Positions 58,634-64,000 of a stretch of 64,000 bases of DNA are shown piece after piece. The notes beneath the pieces were generated by a model that did not search any database, was not told the DNA's origin, and saw nothing but the letters and a program-made list of their open reading frames with translations. The stretch comes from Thozetella sp. PMI_491 (lineage: Eukaryota; Ascomycota; Sordariomycetes; Chaetosphaeriales; Chaetosphaeriaceae), in assembly GCA_021432635.1 (NCBI GenBank), contig MU270030.1, forward strand, positions 62,001 through 126,000. The letters run 5' to 3'. The translations under genes were made by a program, and so were the position numbers. How positions within the stretch are numbered: position 1 is the stretch's first letter; the number at the start of each line of letters is the position of its first letter.

Positions 58634-59837
58634 ATGGAGACACTTCGAAGAACGCGGCCTGACGGTACGGAGGAAATTCGAACTGGACTAGGATGGCGAG
58701 CCGTTGCGCTGCAGGACAAAGATTCCTTACTCGAAATCCCAATCGTCGACCTAGCCGACATGTACCACGAAGATATCAACAAGCGCAAGGTTGTTGCTAA
58801 AGCAATGTGTGACGCCTGCATAAACTTTGGCTTCTTCTACGCCAAAAACCACGGGCTTCCCGATGACGAAGTCGCTAGGGTCTTTGCTGATGCGAAGCGG
58901 TTCTTTTACGACCTGCCGCTCGAGGAAAAGCTGGAGCTCGACACGGCGAAACACGAGCACTACTGGGGATATTATCCAACTCGGGTGGATACGGAGCACC
59001 CAGCCGGAAATAGTAAATATCTGCGGCCTAGTGCAAACATATCCAGATTTGCCGAGTCGCTAACTCCATAATGCGTAGATCTCAACGAAGGTATGAACTT
59101 TGGATACGAACCATCAATCGACCCAGAGGCGCGAGAGGGTGCCCAGGGTTTCAACTATTGGCCGAGGGAAAGCCGACTGCCCGGTTTTCAGGCCAGCACT
59201 AAAGAATACATGACCCGAGTTTTGACCTTGAGCCGCACGATGATCCGGATGTTCGCCCTCGGACTCGACTTAGACGAGCATTATTTCGACCACATGGTGA
59301 CTGAGCCGTACTCGATTCTCAAGATGTGCTTCTATCCCGCGTCGGTGGGAGAGGCGGCTAGCCCATCCAGCCTGCGGCCACATACCGACCCGGAGCTGCT
59401 CACTATCTTGCTACAAGATGATATACCCTCTTTAGAGGTCTTATCGAGCTCCGGAAATTGGATCTCGGCGAAGTCTATCCCGGGAACTTTTGTCGTCAAT
59501 GTGGGGGATTCCATGTCGATTCTGACCAACGGTGCTTTCGTTTCCACGATGCATCGAGTGCGCAACTCTTCGGGACGCGATCGCTACTCGGTTCCATTCT
59601 TCCTAGGTGGTACGAAACACAATGGCGACCTCAAAAGTGCAAGAAAGCCCCGTAGCTAACGTTTCGACAGCCAATCGAGAGGCAGAGCTCAACGCGCTTC
59701 CAAGGTTTGTAAGCTCCGAGACTCCCGCACGTTTCCGCCCAATTTCTTCGGAAGACTACATCCGCCGCGCTCTCCAGCTGTATTACTCAAAATCCGGAGT
59801 TGAGATGGACCTTGAGACCATTGAGACTAAAGCTTAA
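58634..59837 (+). CDS. 2-oxoglutarate/Fe(II)-dependent dioxygenase (IPNS-like fold)
   Basis: Three exons, 58634-59012, 59079-59606 and 59671-59837, with introns of 66 and 64 nt, give 357 residues. The DIOX_N-type region (IPIVDLADMYHED, CDACINFGFFYAKNHGLPDD, about 35-75) is followed by the double-stranded beta-helix core. The iron ligands are His228-x-Asp230 (LRPHTDPELL) and His285 (TMHRVRN); Arg295-Tyr-Ser297 (RYSVPFFL) binds 2-oxoglutarate. Splicing restores SVPFFLANREAELNALP. Expected reaction: hydroxylation, desaturation or oxidative cleavage of a small molecule. It is convergent with the amidase gene and downstream of the M20 gene on the same strand. Hydroxylation of an amine or amino-acid intermediate is plausible; substrate unknown. 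Confidence 0.93.
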
Positions 59838-60113
59838 ATTTTCCAACGAGATGGTGAATGAACCTTTGGGTCTACGTTCTATCTAAAGATATTGCAGCTT
59901 AGTCTCTTTATTTAGCTCTGCAACTGATAACACAAGTTGACAAGAATCTTCTAAACAAATATAGAACTAGTTTGGTTTCATGTAAATATATTTCCCTCTA
60001 CGGAGGGGTTTGAATGTGCAATTCACTACAATATATAAATTGATGGGTGTTTAGACATTTAAAACTTACTGTAAGTTATTGATTTTGATTAAAAAATTTA
60101 GCTCAGGATGTTG
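59838..60113. terminator. Convergent 3' flank, AT-rich
   Basis: 276 bp between the 3' ends of the dioxygenase and amidase genes. It is AT-rich, with several A/T tracts and TTTAAAACTT-like segments, as expected for overlapping polyadenylation regions. No gene is supported. Confidence 0.4.
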
Positions 60114-62005
60114 CTATTTTCTGCCAATAGCTCGCTCAATCTCCACCAAAGCAGCAATGACCTTTTCCTCCTGGTATCTGCGACCAACTATCTGTAAGTT
60201 CACTGGGGCATCCGCGTATTTCTCCGGGCTATAAAGATTGTAACAAAACTTATCTTCCTCATTCAGCGGTGTGTAGCTTTCGTCTTTCTTGTCTGCGTCC
60301 GGATCCACGGCTGTGACTGGGAAGACAACTGCAGGATAATCCAGCAGGTTCCACTGCGACGTATACCCCCAGTATCGTGATTGATCGTGTGGTGTGGCTG
60401 CGCCGAATGATGGTGGGCAAAGAATCACGTCGACCTCCTTGCCATTTGCACTGGCCGTATTGCTCCAGTGGCGGGCGTACATCTCACGATACGAGTCGCG
60501 CTCCGCGCACAGCTAGGCACGCAGGTTAGCAAGTCCCGCTGTACGAAAAGAAATTGGTAAAGAAGCAGAGGGTATTAGCGTATACTTGCCTTCCAAAGGT
60601 GAAAAATGTCGCACTTCTTGACGGTTTTTTGTTCGTTGATGATGAACTCGGTCAGCGGCAAGACCGGTTCACCTCCTTCCTTTAGTAGCCCGAGGACCTC
60701 TTCTCCGCCGTCCGGCCAATAGAGCGCCGCAGTGATGTCCCAGGCCCTCTTGTGGTCTAGGTCCTCGCATTTCCATTCGACCACCTCCATCCCTGCGTTC
60801 TTACAGGCCTCGGAGACCTCGTGAAGCGCTCGGATCATGGGAGGATGAGGCTTAACCACGCCGTCCCACCACTGGACGGCAACTCTAATCGGGCTCGAGA
60901 ATCTGTAGGGTGTCCACTCCTTGACCACTAGCGAAGGGTCTAGACGCCATGGTTGGGATGCCAGAACCACTTTCATGAACAATTCTATGGAGTCTCGGTT
61001 CGCAGCCATCGGGCCGAGGGTCGAATGAATGGTTTCTCGTCCAATCATGTGAGACCGTTGACCACCACAGGGGATTCGCTTCGAAGTCGGCCTGCTACAG
61101 TTAGATTCTCGCGAATGCCAGGCGCTCTCGGGATTTTACTTGAAGCCGTAGATCCCACTGTGTGCTGCCGGGCAGCGAATGCTTCCCCCAATATCTCCAC
61201 CGACACCCTGACGCAGTGCTGTTAGATAGGCAAGCCCGCAAGCCGCGCGGATCATAGATTTCCTTACCAGGAGGCTGCCACGCATCCCAATCAAGGCTCC
61301 TTCACCCCCGCTACTACCGCCAGGCGTTAGGTCGCGGTTGTATGGGTTCACTGTCCGTCCATATATGTTACTGTGGGTTTCGAGGTGCATGATAGTCTGC
61401 GGTTGGGTAGTACGTGCATAAAATACGCAGCCAGCATCCCATAAGGTGTCGTACAAGGGATTGGACCCATGAGGCCTACCCACCCAGGCGACGTACGACG
61501 CGTTGGAAGTTGCGTTTGCGCTCTTGGCTCCATGATGCTCTTTCGTAGACACCGGCAGTCCATGCAAGGGTCCGCAAGGTTCCGGCAGTGAGTCGAGATA
61601 TCGAGCTCGCTCGATTGCCTCATCCCACAGCAGCTCGGTAAGGCAATTTGTCTACAGCCGGCAGGGTTAGTTGAGTGACAAGAGGATTTGAATGGTAAAA
61701 GAAGGCGAAGGATCACTGACTGCAAGGTGAGCCACCGCTGCTCTACGCAAAAAGGCTCTCGCGACTTCCTCTGCCGACACTTGGCGAGTTCTCAGCCTCT
61801 CTAGTAGTTCCGTCGCTGAGTAAGCCTGGGTAAATTCCAATTCCCTCTCTGTAAGTACTATCTTCGGCAGCTCTTGGGAGTTCCGAGGCAAAGGATCCGG
61901 CAAGCCCATGAGGGGGGGCTGGACTTGCTTCAGCGACTCGTCTCGCCGGGCCCTTGCTATCGATGCCTTAGCTTCCCAAGGCTCTTTACTTCTGCTGTCA
62001 GCCAT
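60114..62005 (-). CDS. Amidase-signature family hydrolase (FAAH/acetamidase-like)
   Basis: Five exons, 62005-61721, 61651-61268, 61207-61140, 61091-60590 and 60512-60114, give 545 residues, the usual fungal acetamidase length. The catalytic triad is Lys132 (VSTKEHHG), cis-Ser208 (GGSSGGEGAL) and nucleophile Ser232 (GGDIGGSIR); the 24-residue Ser-Ser spacing equals that of FAAH. The last intron (60589-60513) is a GC-AG intron with donor GCAAGT, required to join HLWK to LCAERDSYREMY. No signal peptide, so cytosolic. Expected reaction: hydrolysis of a carboxamide to acid plus ammonia or amine. At the right end of the nitrogen cluster it could release an amine from an amide conjugate (inference). 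Confidence 0.93.
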
Positions 62006-64000
62006 CTTGCGATTCCTAGAGGAGATCTTGATGATGCGAAGATCGGACTACCAGCTTATCCCACTGGACCGAACTTCGGAGGCAGCGGTCCGGCCTTTCT
62101 TCGACGCTTCCCCTTCAGAGGGGTTTTACAAGATGTGTACAAGCTTGGTTCAACAGTAGCAGAAAAATTGAAAGGCGACGACAGCAGAACTCACGACCTT
62201 GGTCGTTGAAACAGCCAGCACTGCGCCTCCTCGGAAGCTAGAATGGGCGCAAGATAACGGCAATGCCTGGCATGAGATGCACGGAGCTAGCTATTTATTC
62301 CCGAGTCCATGGCTATCTTGGCGTTATCGAAGAGCCCCGCAGGAACCGGGAGCCCGCAGCTGCGAAGGCCGGTGGCGGAGACTAATAGGTTCACGTGAGG
62401 AGAAGCATTCTCTCTGGTCTCGCGGTTATGTAAATTCATAGTTAATCTAGGCCTAGAGTTTAAGCTTCAGGTTTCTTTTAAGAATGCACGATGGAAGGAC
62501 TCTAAACACGCAAGTGAACTGGTCTAGTGTTCCCACTTGCTAAATTATTGGGAAGACCAGTGCTCGCTCACATCTTGTCCCTGGATTGACGCCCTGAAAC
62601 TGTGGAACCGATCTCGTTATCAAAGGGCTGGCTTCCGTAAGCGGAGTGGTATCCATGTGGATTACTTTCTTCGCGGCCCTTCAAAAGTGAAGTGAAAGGG
62701 GTTAGCCTTCAATTGGTAGCAGCATTCCTCCCGATACGGAATTAGTCGACAGTCTTCTCTTCGCATCAAAAATGCTGCAGGTGGCTTACCTTCGATACCT
62801 CTTTCAATGCTCGTTCCGGTCAAGAGCCCTTTTCGACCCTGCGACTGCCTATAAGAACCAAAAAGAAACTTCCGCCCTGATATTTAACGATAAATATTCA
62901 AATCTTAACATTGTACTAGCATCGTGAACTTGTGAGTTTATGGTAGCTTCGAAGGTCGCCTAAAATTCACCGCTTGCCTACTTAGACGAGCAGCTGCCCA
63001 AAAGCAGCTGAGCCACCTCTTGCTCTTATTCCTGCTCAAGTACCATCTAGAACGTTGTTACACAAAATAGAACAATCGTAACACAATTAGCAATATCACT
63101 GCGCAGTAACTCCTAGACCGAGTTGCTATAAAAGAAGGAAGCTTCGTCGGCATTTAGATGGTTTGTATCTTTACTTCTATTTCGAAGTTTTCATAATGAA
63201 TAATTGAGCCAATTAGGCCACTCCCTCGCTGATACCGAGCAGGATTCTTCTTGGTTTGATTTAGCTGGTTGTTTGGGCAAAGGTTTCACCAATAATATCG
63301 GGGTGTATAAGTCATATCGTAAATTAGGGGTTCTCCCACTTCTGTAGCACGGGACTGTACTTACCGCCTTACCCAACACCGAGGTGGCATAGGCTGATTT
63401 TGCTGGGACTCTACCAGAGTCCCGCGCAAAGCATGGGGTATCACGGGCATGGCCTCGGCAGTTGTCGTAGGCGCCGGGTTCACTGTAAGGCCACGGCTGA
63501 ACCCGAAGATCAATGGACATTCAGGGAAACCCTGTTTCCTAATGCGGCCCTGGGTCTACAGAGAATTCTTTTTGGACTAGGAGAGGAAAACCCATGTTGA
63601 TCTCCTGGATTTTGACATCTCTCAGTAGTGATATGGGTCCGCCCAAACAAGTTACTTGTAAATCCCACACCAGCGAGCCTGAGCATACCAACACAAGACA
63701 AGAAATCTTTTGAAAAGGACAACACCAGTTCTCCGATGCTGCCGCTATCTTCACGGCCGCACAGATCCTATTCATTATCTCCTATCATTGCACTATAGTA
63801 TACTCCACACCGCTTCAAAGAGTTTAGAGTTTAAAATGGTTCTGCACACAAGCGACTTCCTAGAAGCATAGCTAGGCATTCCTTCACAAGTAACGACCAG
63901 TTCGACGGCAATAGCCGGAATCAAACTCCCTCTGTGCTCCGTTTGACCACCTAGGTTTGATTATCGCGGTTTTGTTGGCTCCGCCTTTTTTAGTAGAATA
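62006..64000. other. Terminal stretch, no supported gene
   Basis: 2 kb to the window end. It includes the amidase promoter at its left end. Minus-strand open frames at 63191-63520 and 63510-63775 and plus-strand frames at 62199-62441 and 63400-63600 have no recognisable domain, no splice partners and mutually overlapping frames, so none is called. A gene truncated by the window edge cannot be excluded. Confidence 0.45.

Noticed and set aside
63191-63775. Minus-strand open frames near the window end
   Set aside because: No domain, overlapping frames, no convincing splice sites.
63900-63965. Possible tRNA gene (TTTGATTCC box)
   Set aside because: The B-box-like string lacks the GGTTC core and no acceptor stem or anticodon arm can be formed.

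Overview
The window is nuclear DNA of a filamentous ascomycete (Pezizomycotina, most likely a Sordariomycete). The evidence is many 41-92-nt introns with GT/GC-AG borders and frequent CTAAC-type branch sites, two Zn(II)2Cys6 regulators, two HET-domain genes, a DUF6594 membrane protein, an ARN/SIT siderophore transporter and a DHA2 efflux pump. There is no operon, Shine-Dalgarno or phage signal. Exon-intron structures were worked out by hand: each model keeps one reading frame across every junction and restores family motifs. Family names come from motif recognition, not from a database search.

Layout. 1-2.1 kb: gene-free, AT-rich. 2.1-9.3 kb: DHA2 efflux pump, Zn2Cys6 regulator whose zinc cluster is split by an intron, and a secreted type-B carboxylesterase. 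9.3-11.1 kb: AT-rich, with an unidentified coding relic. 11.1-13.0 kb: HET gene with an in-frame TGA that is only removed if a 54-nt intron is spliced. About 14 kb: chitinase-like remnant. 14.7-19.4 kb: seven-exon sugar transporter and an intact AtsA-type sulfatase. 20.3-22.7 kb: decayed secreted-type sulfatase that has lost its formylglycine (active-site) segment. 23.4-24.8 kb: DUF6594 protein. 27.1-27.9 kb: SDR with a non-canonical active site. 29.7-31.7 kb: second HET gene. 32.6-34.6 kb: siderophore transporter with a perfect SreA-type site upstream. 36.9-38.2 kb: extended-SDR aldehyde/ketone reductase.

39.7-62.0 kb is the most striking part: eleven consecutive genes that all fit nitrogen-compound metabolism. 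They are an ArcA-like Zn2Cys6 regulator, class II aldolase, ketopantoate-reductase-like enzyme, agmatinase-type ureohydrolase, flavin amine oxidase, aromatic-type aminotransferase, SDR, amino-acid permease, M20 (ArgE/DapE) hydrolase, 2-oxoglutarate/Fe(II) dioxygenase and amidase-signature hydrolase. I read it as a candidate catabolic cluster for a guanidino or amine compound, possibly taken up as an amide or N-acyl conjugate: import, amide/acyl hydrolysis, removal of urea, oxidative deamination/transamination, then reduction or aldol cleavage of the carbon skeleton. The substrate is inference. Several promoters in and near this block share palindromic AGGTACCT/TACCTAGGTA motifs, the permease promoter has clustered GATA sites, and three of the genes use rare GC-AG introns.

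The mix of HET genes, transporters, decayed paralogues and AT-rich deserts suggests an accessory region. 62.0-64.0 kb holds no gene I can support.
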